Of a DNA stretch of 45,795 bases, positions 1 to 9,857 are shown piece after piece. The notes under the pieces were generated by a model. That model had not been told where the DNA came from. It saw only the letters and a program-made list of their open reading frames with translations, and did not search any database. The position numbers and the translations under genes were made by a program. Origin of the DNA: Bacteroidales bacterium (GTDB lineage Bacteria; Bacteroidota; Bacteroidia; Bacteroidales; UBA932); contig JAFZFH010000096.1 in the NCBI GenBank assembly GCA_017555965.1, forward strand, positions 1 through 45,795. Reading direction: 5' to 3'. Each line of letters starts with the position of its first letter. The stretch's first letter is position 1.

Positions 1-1232
<1,232 letters not shown>

Positions 1233-1300
1233 TTATGTTGTATTTATTTGAATTTCAACATTTTGCGTTTTTCGTGTCCGCGCACGAGGACGCAATCATA

Positions 1301-1341
1301 CAAAATTACGGATTTTTGACGAAAAATCGTGCAAAAATCCG
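1301..1341 (-). promoter_or_regulatory. Predicted nifJ promoter with overlapping inverted repeat
   Basis: Read on the minus strand, TAATTTTG at 1308-1301 matches the Bacteroidetes -7 consensus TAnnTTTG. Directly upstream lies a perfect 10-base inverted repeat (CGGATTTTTG at 1309-1318 and CAAAAATCCG at 1332-1341). Its inner bases can add four more pairs (ACGA/TCGT) around an AAAA loop, with one bulged G. The repeat occupies the space where the -33 element and spacer would be, so it could be an operator. It could also end fabD transcription, but no T-tract follows it, which makes a classical terminator less likely. The rest of the 1218-1368 gap is AT-rich leader. Confidence 0.45.
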
Positions 1342-1368
1342 TAAAAATATATTCTGTCTTATGTGTTT

Positions 1369-2256
1369 TTAAAGCGACTGTATGCTCTCCGCTGTGACGC
1401 CCTCTCCGGCAGTCTTGTTGATAAGACCCTGGAGTACTTTTCCTGGCCCCACTTCGACAAAATGTACTGCTCCGTCGGCTACCATGTTCCTTACGATCTG
1501 TGTCCATCTGACCGGTGAGGTAAGCTGGGTGAGCAGGTTTGCCTTGATCTCTTCCGGATCAGTAGAAGGTGCTGCTGTAACATTCTGATATACAGGACAT
1601 GATGGGGTCCTGAAGGTGGTGCTTTCAATTCCTGCTGCAAGCTCTGAACGTGCCGGCTCCATCAGAGGAGAATGGAACGCTCCGCCAACAGGGAGGGGGA
1701 GTGCCCTCTTTGCGCCGGCTTCCTTCATCTTGACGCATGCTGCTTCGATTGCGGACTTCTCTCCTGAAATCACGATCTGTCCCTCACAGTTGTAGTTTGC
1801 CGGTACGACAACTCCTTCGCATGATGAACATACCTCCTCGACTTTCTCTGACTGCAGTGCAATGACTGCCGCCATCGTTCCTTCGGTAAGGTCACATGCC
1901 TTCTGCATTGCCTGAGCTCTGATCGACACCAGTCTGAGTCCGTCCTCAAAGTCCATCGCTCCAGCTGCCACGAGAGCTGAAAATTCGCCCAGCGAATGGC
2001 CTGCGACCATGTCTGGAGCAAAGTCAGGAAGGCATTTTGCCAGAACTGCAGAATGCAGGAAAATGGCTGGCTGAGTGACCTTTGTCTGCTTAAGGTCATC
2101 AGCACTTCCTTCGAACATTATGTCTGTTATTCTGAATCCGAGAATCTCATTCGCCCTCTCAAGCATCTGCTTTGCGAGTTCGTTGTTCTCATAAAGGTCT
2201 TTGGCCATGCCCGTAAATTGCGAACCCTGGCCAGGGAATACATATGCTTTCTTCAT
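1369..2256 (-). CDS. fabD: Malonyl-CoA:acyl carrier protein transacylase
   Basis: This 295-residue protein transfers the malonyl group from coenzyme A to acyl carrier protein, supplying extender units for fatty acid synthesis in the cytoplasm. It has the family hallmarks in order: the N-terminal VFPGQGSQFTGM oxyanion segment, the nucleophile elbow GHSLGE near residue 92, a histidine in the GAFHSPLM segment near residue 200, and the C-terminal FVEVGPGKVLQGL motif. The length is normal for FabD, and the start MKKAYVFPGQGSQ is the conserved one. It lies upstream of nifJ on the same strand, 151 bases away. No other fatty acid synthesis gene is nearby. Confidence 0.95.
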   Translation of the reverse strand: MKKAYVFPGQGSQFTGMAKDLYENNELAKQMLERANEILGFRITDIMFEGSADDLKQTKVTQPAIFLHSAVLAKCLPDFAPDMVAGHSLGEFSALVAAGAMDFEDGLRLVSIRAQAMQKACDLTEGTMAAVIALQSEKVEEVCSSCEGVVVPANYNCEGQIVISGEKSAIEAACVKMKEAGAKRALPLPVGGAFHSPLMEPARSELAAGIESTTFRTPSCPVYQNVTAAPSTDPEEIKANLLTQLTSPVRWTQIVRNMVADGAVHFVEVGPGKVLQGLINKTAGEGVTAESIQSL

Positions 2257-2260
2257 TCTG

Positions 2261-2268
2261 CAAATTTA
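2261..2268 (-). promoter_or_regulatory. Possible fabD -7 promoter element
   Basis: Read on the minus strand this is TAAATTTG, a full match to TAnnTTTG. Its 3' end is only four bases from the fabD ATG, so transcription would begin at or next to the start codon, giving a leaderless or nearly leaderless message. No clear -33 element is seen, so the match could be chance in AT-rich DNA. Confidence 0.25.
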
Positions 2269-2279
2269 CAAAAAATATC

Positions 2280-2287
2280 TATCTTTG
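2280..2287 (+). promoter_or_regulatory. tRNA-Arg(CCG) promoter, -7 element
   Basis: TATCTTTG matches the Bacteroidetes -7 consensus and lies 10 bases before the mature tRNA 5' end, the usual arrangement for a tRNA gene. A weak -33 match (TCTG) sits 19 bases upstream, at 2257-2260. Confidence 0.5.
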
Positions 2288-2297
2288 TGTCCGATTC

Positions 2298-2369
2298 GCC
2301 CTTATAGTTTAATGGATAGAATTTCAGATTCCGGTTCTGACGGTTGCGGTTCGATTCCGCATGAGGGTA
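2298..2369 (+). tRNA. tRNA-Arg (anticodon CCG)
   Basis: A full cloverleaf can be folded by eye. The acceptor stem is GCCCTTA with TGAGGGT (a G-U pair at the first position). The D arm starts at 2307. The anticodon stem is TCAGA/TCTGA around the loop TTCCGGT, with CCG at the anticodon. The T stem is TGCGG/CCGCA with loop TTCGATT. The discriminator base is A at 2369, and CCA is not encoded. The stop codon of the convergent HTCS gene begins at the very next base, so neither gene has room for its own terminator. Confidence 0.93.
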
Positions 2370-5300
2370 CTAACCGAACAGTTTGTTCAGAATCTCTTCG
2401 TCAGTACAATTCATGTACTGTGCCGTAAATTCCTTCGGTGTCATTCCGAAATAATCATGGAACGAATTCGAGAAGTACGAGTGGGTTGAAAATCCCACCT
2501 TGTATGCTACCTCCGAAATGTTTACTTTATTGTTAATCAGCAGGTAAGCCGCCTGTTTCAATCTGATGGACTTGATCAGATTGCTTGGCGATATATTCAT
2601 TGTCTCCTTGAGTTTTCTGTTCAGGTGTACGCGGCTCATGCCCACTTCGTGGCTGAGCTCTTCGACGCTGAAATCAGAATTCTCGATATTTTTTCTTATG
2701 ATGCTGATTACTTTAGCAGCCAGCTGGCTGTCTGAATTTGTCATCTTGATGTCACCGTAGCCATAGTCTATGTCGCGGCTGTATTTGCTCTTTATCGCAT
2801 CGCGTGTGGCGATGGCGCTTGCTAATGCACTCTTGAGGATTTCAAGAGATATAGGTTTCGTAAAGAATCTGTCCGCTCCGCTTTCTATGCACCTCTGCTG
2901 GCTCTGTTCGTCAGTTGATGACGTCAGGAGAATCACAGGAATGTGGTTTGTTCCAGGGTTCTTCTTCATCTTCTCACAAAGCTCTGCTCCATCCATCTTG
3001 TCCATGACAAGGTCAGTGATGACCGCATCCGGAATGCTGGTGGAAATCTTTGCCCATGCTTCTTTTCCGTTTGCACATACTTCGACATTATATATGTTCT
3101 GGAGTTCCAGCTTGAGGTAGGCCCTCATTTCGTTGTCATCGTCCACAAGGACAATGTTCTTTTTCTTGGATTGTTTTGTCACTTTTTCCGCGATTTCTGT
3201 GTCGGAGTATGTAACGTCTTCTATATCACTGATTTCTCTTGTGGCTCCAATAGGGTTTTTTGTGTAAAGATCTTTGTGGTTTTCTGGCTTGGTCATTTCT
3301 TCATATGTGAGGTGACTGCAGCCGACAGGGATTCTGACTCTGAATGCAACGCCTATTTCCGTATTGTATGCGGAGATCTCACCGTGGTGAAGGTCGACCA
3401 GCATCTTCGCAAGGTTCAGGCCAACACCGGAACCCATTGCGGCATCTCTTATGGTTACCTGATAGAAACGGTCAAACAGTTTGTCAAAGTGCTTGTCTTC
3501 AATGTGTTCTCCAGTGTTTTCAATGATAAATTCAACATACTCTGCAATGTTCTGATCGAGTGTTCCGTTGTTTGGTTTCGGATTGCTGACAGAAACCTTC
3601 ACCTCACCGTTATCAGGGGTGTATTTGAATGCATTCGAAAGAATGTTGAATATGATCTTGTCAAAATTGCCCTGGTCAATCCATAGATTCACAATCTCGT
3701 CCTCTGATGCTAACTGAAAATCAATATTCTTGCTCGTTGCGAGATTGTCAAAAGACTGCATGATGTCCCTGATGAAATATACAACATCAGTTTCAAGGAA
3801 ATGGAGCTTCATCTGGCCGTTATCCACCTTCCTTATGTCAAGAAGCTGGTTTACGAGTCTCAGGATACGTAAACTGTTTCTGTACATGAGATTGTACAGC
3901 TCCTTCTGTCTCGGATCCTGCTCGTTTTCCCTCATCTTCTTCAATGGGCTCATCACAAGAGTGAGAGGTGTTCTGATCTCGTGTGAGATGTTTGTGAACA
4001 TCATTAGCTTCATCTCTTTGATTTCGGATTCTTCCTGCTGGATCCTGAGGGCTGTTCTTCTGTTCCTGTATTCCAGAACAGCCATTGCCAGCATTACGAA
4101 TGCGATACCGTATGCAATCCACGCCCAGATACCGAGATACCATGGCGGGAGCATTCTGATCCCGATTTCTCTGTATGAAAATATATCAGGCTTTCCTTCA
4201 TAGAACGCCTTGATCTTGAATTTGTATCTGCCTGCGGGAAGGTTAGTATAAGTGGCGCTGTGTGAACCTGGCAATGTCGTGTTCCATGATTTGTCCAGTC
4301 CCTCCATCATATACTCATACACAATCTTTCTCGGGTTAGTATATTCAAGTACCGAGAAGTTGAGTGAAAATATGCTGGCGCTGTTTGGGAGCGTGATCAT
4401 GGTTGCTTCAGAGATCTGTCTGTCAATCAGATTGTTATCTCCTTCACGCGGATCGTATTTGATGTCCTTGTTCATCACATTGAGGTTGGTCAGATACAGC
4501 GGAGGTACCGGCATATCTCTTTTATCTACTCTTTCCGTTCTGAATGCGGTGAGACCGTTGATGCCGCCGAAATACATTCTTCCGTCATCCGCCTTGAAAG
4601 ATGCCCTGATGTTGAACTCGTTTTCCTGAAGACCGTCGTGCTGATGGAAATTCATGAACGTGTCGTCTTCTGTATTCAATCTGGACAATCCGTTCAGAGT
4701 GGAGATCCAGAGTGATCCCTTGTCATCTTCAAGGATGCTTGATACGGAGTTGTTTGCAAGTCCGTCCTCTTCTGTGTAAATCTTCTGCTCCTTTGTTGCT
4801 CTGTCCATGCGGACCAGACCTTCTCCTGTGCCTATCCAGATGTTGCCGTCCTTGCTTTCAAAAATGGTGTTTACGCGTATCGATCTGTCTTCTGCAAGTT
4901 CATACTGGATGAATGAATCGATTTTCCTGTCATAAGCCATTATGCCGTCGTATGTTCCGATCCATAGCAGACCTGCGCTGTCGAGCGTCAGATTGCTTAT
5001 CCATTTATAATTGTCTTCATCCCAGATCTTCAGTATGGATTCGCCATCTGTGTCCACCATTGCAAAACCGTTTCCGTGTGTGCCCACGTACAGAATGTCC
5101 TCGTCCTTGCTGTATGCCAGACTGTAAACCTTGTCTGTGTTAAGCAGGTTCTGTTCTCTGAATCTTCTGAAACCGTTTTCCGGGGTATATGTGTAAAGTC
5201 CTCCAAGGTACGTCGCAACCCAGATCGTGCCTCTCTTGTCCATGACCAGCGACATGATCGAATTGTTGGAAATCCCTGAATTCTCGGCAGTCAGGTTCGT

Positions 5301-6503
5301 GCTGTTTCCCTGTGGATCGGTGCGGAATATACCGCCACCGTCGGTACCTACCCACAGATAGCCTCTGTCGTCGTCGGAGATGACGGAGGTCACGCTGATG
5401 TTGCCGATGTTCTCGTCAGTGGTCTTGTTGAAGTCTATGTGTCTGAATCCGAACATGGATTTCGGAATGATCATGATTCCTGTCTGAACGGCTCCGACCC
5501 ATACGTTGCCCTGGTTGTCTTCCATCAGGCTGTGCACCTTCCATCTGGAAGTGTTGAACGGTACATTCGCAAAATGTATGTCCCTGATGCTTTCCGTGTC
5601 TGCATCATAAAGCTTGATTCCATGATTTTCCAGGCCGATCAGATAGGTGTGGTCTCCGCTTCTTGGGGCTATGTTGTTGGGAATCATCGACATTATGCTG
5701 TATCCCTCTTTTTTTTCACCTTTCGACCTTCTGATCTTTCCGGTCTGAGCATCCCAGACAAGGATTCCGCTGTTCATCGTTCCTATATAGATGTTTCCTG
5801 TAGACGCGTCCTCGGCGAAAGCTGTGACGATGCTTCCGGATTCTGTGGGATGCCCGGGAGCCCAGATGCCGGTGATTTCTTCAAGTCCGGCAATGTCAAT
5901 GATATTCACTCCACCCTCATCCGTTGCAATCCACAGGCGGTTCTGGCTGTCCTTGAATGTCCTGGATATGAATTTTGACGGCAGTATCCTGTTTATGGCG
6001 TTCTGGCTGTCGTGGTCAATGGCATGACTGTCAGCATCTAGTATGTATAGTCCGTGTCCCGAAGACGAGGCGATGATCTGCCTCTTTCCATTCCTCATGA
6101 TCTCCATGATGGATATTATGTGCTGGTCAGAATCCGGGACACTCCAATCCTCCAGATTGATCTTTATGAAGGTGTTGTATTGTGTGTTGAAAATCTGCAG
6201 GCCGGCAGATGTGCCTACCCATAGCGCACCGTTACTGTCTTCAAATACGGTTCTTGCAATGTTGCTGGCAATGGGGTTCTTCTTTGTTCTGTCGAACCGT
6301 GCGGTAGAAAATCTGATTCCGTCGTATTTTGACAATCCGTTCTCTGTAGAGATCCAGATGAAGCCTTTGCTGTCCTGGAATATGTTGTGGATATGGCTGT
6401 TCGCAAGTCCTTCTGCGGATGTATATAGTCTCGCCCTTTGAGCGCAGACGCTGATGGAGATAAGACTTAGGATTGTAACGGTTATTAGTTTGAAATGTTT
6501 CAT
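2370..6503 (-). CDS. Hybrid two-component system (HTCS) sensor-regulator of the xylan locus
   Basis: This 1,377-residue protein fuses sensor kinase and response regulator in one chain. A signal peptide (residues 1-22) is followed by about 12-14 Reg_prop propeller repeats of the type LWxGTxxGL (about 25-690) and a Y_Y_Y domain (about 700-775). One membrane span follows (about 788-810), then HisKA with phosphoacceptor His841 in SHEIRTPL. The HATPase domain has NILSNAFKYTPDNG and GSGVGLNLAK (about 905-1040). The receiver domain carries Asp1164 in ITDLVMD, and a C-terminal AraC-type helix-turn-helix ends the protein (about 1270-1370). Such proteins sense oligosaccharides in the periplasm and activate the adjacent PUL. 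It is divergent from xusA across 222 bases, as expected for the xylan regulator. All catalytic residues I looked for are present. Confidence 0.95.
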   Translation of the reverse strand: MKHFKLITVTILSLISISVCAQRARLYTSAEGLANSHIHNIFQDSKGFIWISTENGLSKYDGIRFSTARFDRTKKNPIASNIARTVFEDSNGALWVGTSAGLQIFNTQYNTFIKINLEDWSVPDSDQHIISIMEIMRNGKRQIIASSSGHGLYILDADSHAIDHDSQNAINRILPSKFISRTFKDSQNRLWIATDEGGVNIIDIAGLEEITGIWAPGHPTESGSIVTAFAEDASTGNIYIGTMNSGILVWDAQTGKIRRSKGEKKEGYSIMSMIPNNIAPRSGDHTYLIGLENHGIKLYDADTESIRDIHFANVPFNTSRWKVHSLMEDNQGNVWVGAVQTGIMIIPKSMFGFRHIDFNKTTDENIGNISVTSVISDDDRGYLWVGTDGGGIFRTDPQGNSTNLTAENSGISNNSIMSLVMDKRGTIWVATYLGGLYTYTPENGFRRFREQNLLNTDKVYSLAYSKDEDILYVGTHGNGFAMVDTDGESILKIWDEDNYKWISNLTLDSAGLLWIGTYDGIMAYDRKIDSFIQYELAEDRSIRVNTIFESKDGNIWIGTGEGLVRMDRATKEQKIYTEEDGLANNSVSSILEDDKGSLWISTLNGLSRLNTEDDTFMNFHQHDGLQENEFNIRASFKADDGRMYFGGINGLTAFRTERVDKRDMPVPPLYLTNLNVMNKDIKYDPREGDNNLIDRQISEATMITLPNSASIFSLNFSVLEYTNPRKIVYEYMMEGLDKSWNTTLPGSHSATYTNLPAGRYKFKIKAFYEGKPDIFSYREIGIRMLPPWYLGIWAWIAYGIAFVMLAMAVLEYRNRRTALRIQQEESEIKEMKLMMFTNISHEIRTPLTLVMSPLKKMRENEQDPRQKELYNLMYRNSLRILRLVNQLLDIRKVDNGQMKLHFLETDVVYFIRDIMQSFDNLATSKNIDFQLASEDEIVNLWIDQGNFDKIIFNILSNAFKYTPDNGEVKVSVSNPKPNNGTLDQNIAEYVEFIIENTGEHIEDKHFDKLFDRFYQVTIRDAAMGSGVGLNLAKMLVDLHHGEISAYNTEIGVAFRVRIPVGCSHLTYEEMTKPENHKDLYTKNPIGATREISDIEDVTYSDTEIAEKVTKQSKKKNIVLVDDDNEMRAYLKLELQNIYNVEVCANGKEAWAKISTSIPDAVITDLVMDKMDGAELCEKMKKNPGTNHIPVILLTSSTDEQSQQRCIESGADRFFTKPISLEILKSALASAIATRDAIKSKYSRDIDYGYGDIKMTNSDSQLAAKVISIIRKNIENSDFSVEELSHEVGMSRVHLNRKLKETMNISPSNLIKSIRLKQAAYLLINNKVNISEVAYKVGFSTHSYFSNSFHDYFGMTPKEFTAQYMNCTDEEILNKLFG

Positions 6504-6531
6504 TTGTTTGCGTCTCTTGAGTGTCTTGTTG

Positions 6532-6557
6532 CAAAATTACAACTTTTTTCAAATTTA
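6532..6557 (-). promoter_or_regulatory. Candidate HTCS gene promoter elements
   Basis: On the minus strand two -7-like boxes lie upstream of the HTCS start: TAATTTTG at 6539-6532 and TAAATTTG at 6557-6550. Neither has a convincing -33 element at 19 bases, so I cannot choose between them. The whole 6504-6725 gap is AT-rich and must also hold the HTCS binding site for xusA. I see no convincing pair of direct repeats in it by eye. Confidence 0.3.
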
Positions 6558-6633
6558 CTTGCATAAATGATACATTAAGTTTGAAAAACGTCCGCTTTGT
6601 TTCGTCGTTGCAATCATTGTTATCAAATGGCGC

Positions 6634-6662
6634 TTGGGGGGGGCAGTAAATGAGTAAATTTG
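6634..6662 (+). promoter_or_regulatory. Predicted xusA promoter with a G8 tract in the spacer
   Basis: TAAATTTG at 6655-6662 is a full match to the -7 consensus. A weak -33 core, TTG at 6634-6636, lies 18 bases upstream. Eight consecutive G residues (6636-6643) fall at the junction of the -33 core and the spacer. The predicted start near 6669 gives a leader of roughly 57 bases before xusA. A weak -33 element is normal for promoters that need an activator, here the divergent HTCS. Confidence 0.45.
6636..6643 (+). repeat. Homopolymeric G tract (8 G)
   Basis: An uninterrupted run of eight G residues stands out in an otherwise AT-rich intergenic region. It lies inside the predicted xusA promoter, between the -33 and -7 elements. 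Confidence 0.9.
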
Positions 6663-6725
6663 TAATATCAAAAGAATGTACATAGTTACAAATAAATCCT
6701 AATTATTAATTAAAACTAACCCGTA

Positions 6726-9700
6726 ATGAAAACAAAACTAAATCGAAAGATTCCTGCGCTTGTTTTCTGTCTGTTGTTCAGTTGCTTCATGGCGTCTGCG
6801 CAGCAGTTTACAGCGAAGGGAGTTGTCGTGGACAGCAATGGCGAACCTGTCATTGGTGGCGGTGTTGCTCTTAAGAGCGATGCGACTGTGGGTACAGTTA
6901 CCGATCTTGACGGTAATTTTGAACTTACAGTTCCAGGTGACAATGCAGTACTGGTTGTTTCCTTCATCGGAATGGAGACTGTTGAGGTCCCTGTTTCGAG
7001 AACGGCTATGAGAATCGTCCTTAAGGATGACTCCCTCATGCTCGAGGAGACTATCGTGGTCGGTTATGGCCAGCAGAAGAAAGCTTCTGTTGTCGGCGCG
7101 ATCACACAGACTACAGGAGAGGTGCTCGAAAGAGCTGCCGGTGTAACCAGCGTCGGTGCTGCGCTTACAGGTAACCTTCCAGGTGTCGTTACAACTCAGA
7201 GTACCGGTATGCCAGGAGAAGAGGACCCTAAGATCACTATCCGAAGCGGTAGCTCATGGAACGGTAATGACCCTCTCGTTCTTGTCGACGGTATCGAGCG
7301 TCCTATGACATCAGTGGACATTTCGTCAGTTGAGAGCATCTCAGTTCTTAAGGATGCTTCCGCAACTGCGGTCTATGGTGTGAAGGGTGCGAACGGTGTC
7401 ATCCTCGTGACTACAAAGCGTGGTCAGGAAGGTAAGGCAAGAATCGACGTCGGTTTCAACGCGACAATGAAGGCACCTTCAAAACTTCCTAACAAGTTGG
7501 ACTCTTATGATGCTTTGATGGCAAGAAACGTAGCTTTGGAGCACGAGCTCGCACTTATGGGCGCTGACTCTTGGGCTTATGTGAAGCCACAGTCTTTCAT
7601 CGAGAACTACCGCAACCAGACTACAGTCGAGCAGATGGAGCGTTATCCTAATGTTGACTGGCAGAAGGCTCTCTTCAATGACTTTGCGATGTCTTATCAG
7701 GCAAATGTCAATGTAAGCGGTGGTACAAAGTTCGTGAAGTACTTCGCATCTGCTGACTACACCAACGAGGGTGACCTCTTCAAGGTTTATCCTAACAACC
7801 GTGGTTATGAGTCAGGATATGGTTACGACCGTATCAACGTACGAAGCAACCTCGACTTCAAGATCACAAACACAACTACACTGAAGGTTAACCTTTCAGG
7901 TTCAAGTGCAAGAAGAACAGCTCCTACAATGAACTCTACCAACGATATCTGGCAGATTCAGCAGCAGTGGGCAGGTGCTTACAACATTGCACCGGACGTA
8001 TTCCTTCCAGTCTATTCAGACGGTGCTTGGGGATACTATCCTATCATCTCTAACGTAACTAACTCTGCTCAGAACCTTTCTGTCGGAGGTCTTTACGAAA
8101 CTACTACAAACCGTATCAACACTGACTTCACACTCGAGCAGGATCTCAGCTTCATCACTGAAGGCCTCAGCGCAAGAGCGATGATTTCTTGGGACAACCA
8201 GTTCGTTGAGTCAGGACGTGGTGTAAGCGACATGTACAACGACCCTGTTGTAAAGTGGATCGATCCGGAGACAGGTAACGTTACATACAAGACACCTCAG
8301 ACTCCTTATCACAACTTCGACTATCAGCAGCCTATCAAGTGGACTACAGGTGGTGGATCAGTAAACAACTGGTCAACTATGCGTAACCTCTACTACCAGG
8401 GCCAGGTCAACTGGGCCCGCACATTTGCTGAGAAGCACGATGTTTCAGCCATGGGTCTCTTCAGCCGTCAGGAGAACGCTACAGGATCAATGATTCCTAT
8501 GTATCGTGAGGACTGGGCTTTCCGTCTCACATACTCTTGGAACGGACGTTACCATGCTGAGTACAACGGTGCTTACAACGGTTCTGAGAAGTTCGCTGAC
8601 GTCAACCGTTTCGCATTCTTCAATTCAGGTGCTATCGGTTGGACAATCAGTGAGGAGCCTTTCATGAAGTGGTTCCGCGAGAAGAGACTCATCGAGGTCC
8701 TCAAGGTACGTGCTTCATATGGTCAGATCGGAGACGATAACGTAGGTCAGCGTTGGCTTTACATGTCACAGTGGGCATATGGTGGAGCAACCACAATGGA
8801 CCCTACTTTGGCAACAAGTATCTATGAGTGGTACCGCGAGTCTGCAATCGGTAACCCTGACGTACAGTGGGAGACTGTTACAAAACTCAATGTCGGTATC
8901 GACTACTCTATCCTCAAGGGTCTCTTCGCCGGTACTCTCGAGTTCTTCCAGGATGACCGTACAGACATCCTCGTGAACGGTAGCGACCGCTCGGTTCCTG
9001 CATATTATGGTGGTACACCTCCTACAGTGAACCTCGGTAGAGTACGCGCAAGCGGTTATGAGCTCGAACTCCGCGTGAACAAGTCGTTCGCAAACGGTCT
9101 TCGTCTCTGGGGTAACTTCAACATGACTCACGCGAAGAACATCATTCTCCAGAAGGATGACCCTCAGTTGCGTCCATCATATCAGAAGGATGCCGGCTTC
9201 TCGATCGGTCAGTACAAGTCTCATATCGATGCTGGATTCCTCCAGACTTGGGACCAGGTTTACGGATCTCCTGCACATGATACAAATGATGCACAGAGAC
9301 TCCCTGGTGACTATTATATCGTAGACTTCAACGGTGACGGTGTCGTTGACAGCAAGGACTCTGCTCCTTACGGATACACAGGTACACCTGAGAATACATA
9401 CAATGCTACTGTCGGATTCGAGTGGAAGGGCTTCAGTGCATTCGCACAGTTCTACGGAGTCACAAACGTAACACGTGACGTTCCTCTCCAGAGCTTCGGC
9501 AGCAAGCTTAACACAGTATACGACATGGGTACATGGTGGTCACCTCTGACTCCAAATGCTGATGTTGTAGTGCCTAGCTTCAACAGAACTCCAAGCTACA
9601 ACAGCGGTACTCAGTATCTCTTCGACGGTTCTTACATCCGTCTCAAGAACCTTGAGATCGCTTATACTGCAGCAGGTGGTTGGGTAAAGAAGATCGGTCT

Positions 9701-9854
9701 TGATTCATTCAAGGTCTTCTTGAACGGTAACAACCTCTGGCTCTGGACACGCATGCCAGACGACCGTGAGTCTAACCTTTCTGGTTACAGCGGTGGCGGT
9801 GGTGCATATCCTACAGTGCGTCGTTTCAACCTTGGTGTAAAGATCACCCTTTAA
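6726..9854 (+). CDS. xusA: SusC-like TonB-dependent xylo-oligosaccharide transporter
   Basis: This 1,042-residue outer membrane protein has a signal peptide ending at ASAQ (about residue 26). A carboxypeptidase-D-like beta-sandwich follows (about 27-110: VVVDSNGEPVIGG, TDLDGNFEL), then the SusC signature region around EETIVVGYG. The plug domain (about 120-235) contains PLVLVDGIERP and YGVKGANGVILVTTKRG, and the rest is beta-barrel. A DFNGDGVVDSKDS loop near residue 880 resembles the calcium loop common in SusC proteins. It imports oligosaccharides bound by its SusD partner, powered by TonB. Its stop is three bases before xusB. The name rests on matching the xusABCDE-xyn10C order known from Prevotella and Bacteroides. 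Its codon use is strongly biased, suggesting high expression. Confidence 0.93.
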   Translation: MKTKLNRKIPALVFCLLFSCFMASAQQFTAKGVVVDSNGEPVIGGGVALKSDATVGTVTDLDGNFELTVPGDNAVLVVSFIGMETVEVPVSRTAMRIVLKDDSLMLEETIVVGYGQQKKASVVGAITQTTGEVLERAAGVTSVGAALTGNLPGVVTTQSTGMPGEEDPKITIRSGSSWNGNDPLVLVDGIERPMTSVDISSVESISVLKDASATAVYGVKGANGVILVTTKRGQEGKARIDVGFNATMKAPSKLPNKLDSYDALMARNVALEHELALMGADSWAYVKPQSFIENYRNQTTVEQMERYPNVDWQKALFNDFAMSYQANVNVSGGTKFVKYFASADYTNEGDLFKVYPNNRGYESGYGYDRINVRSNLDFKITNTTTLKVNLSGSSARRTAPTMNSTNDIWQIQQQWAGAYNIAPDVFLPVYSDGAWGYYPIISNVTNSAQNLSVGGLYETTTNRINTDFTLEQDLSFITEGLSARAMISWDNQFVESGRGVSDMYNDPVVKWIDPETGNVTYKTPQTPYHNFDYQQPIKWTTGGGSVNNWSTMRNLYYQGQVNWARTFAEKHDVSAMGLFSRQENATGSMIPMYREDWAFRLTYSWNGRYHAEYNGAYNGSEKFADVNRFAFFNSGAIGWTISEEPFMKWFREKRLIEVLKVRASYGQIGDDNVGQRWLYMSQWAYGGATTMDPTLATSIYEWYRESAIGNPDVQWETVTKLNVGIDYSILKGLFAGTLEFFQDDRTDILVNGSDRSVPAYYGGTPPTVNLGRVRASGYELELRVNKSFANGLRLWGNFNMTHAKNIILQKDDPQLRPSYQKDAGFSIGQYKSHIDAGFLQTWDQVYGSPAHDTNDAQRLPGDYYIVDFNGDGVVDSKDSAPYGYTGTPENTYNATVGFEWKGFSAFAQFYGVTNVTRDVPLQSFGSKLNTVYDMGTWWSPLTPNADVVVPSFNRTPSYNSGTQYLFDGSYIRLKNLEIAYTAAGGWVKKIGLDSFKVFLNGNNLWLWTRMPDDRESNLSGYSGGGGAYPTVRRFNLGVKITL

Positions 9855-9857
9855 TCG

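Noticed and set aside
2943-3686. 247-codon plus-strand frame inside the HTCS gene
   Set aside because: It lies opposite the kinase and receiver domains, which are fully conserved. The Val/Phe/Cys-rich translation is typical of an antisense shadow.
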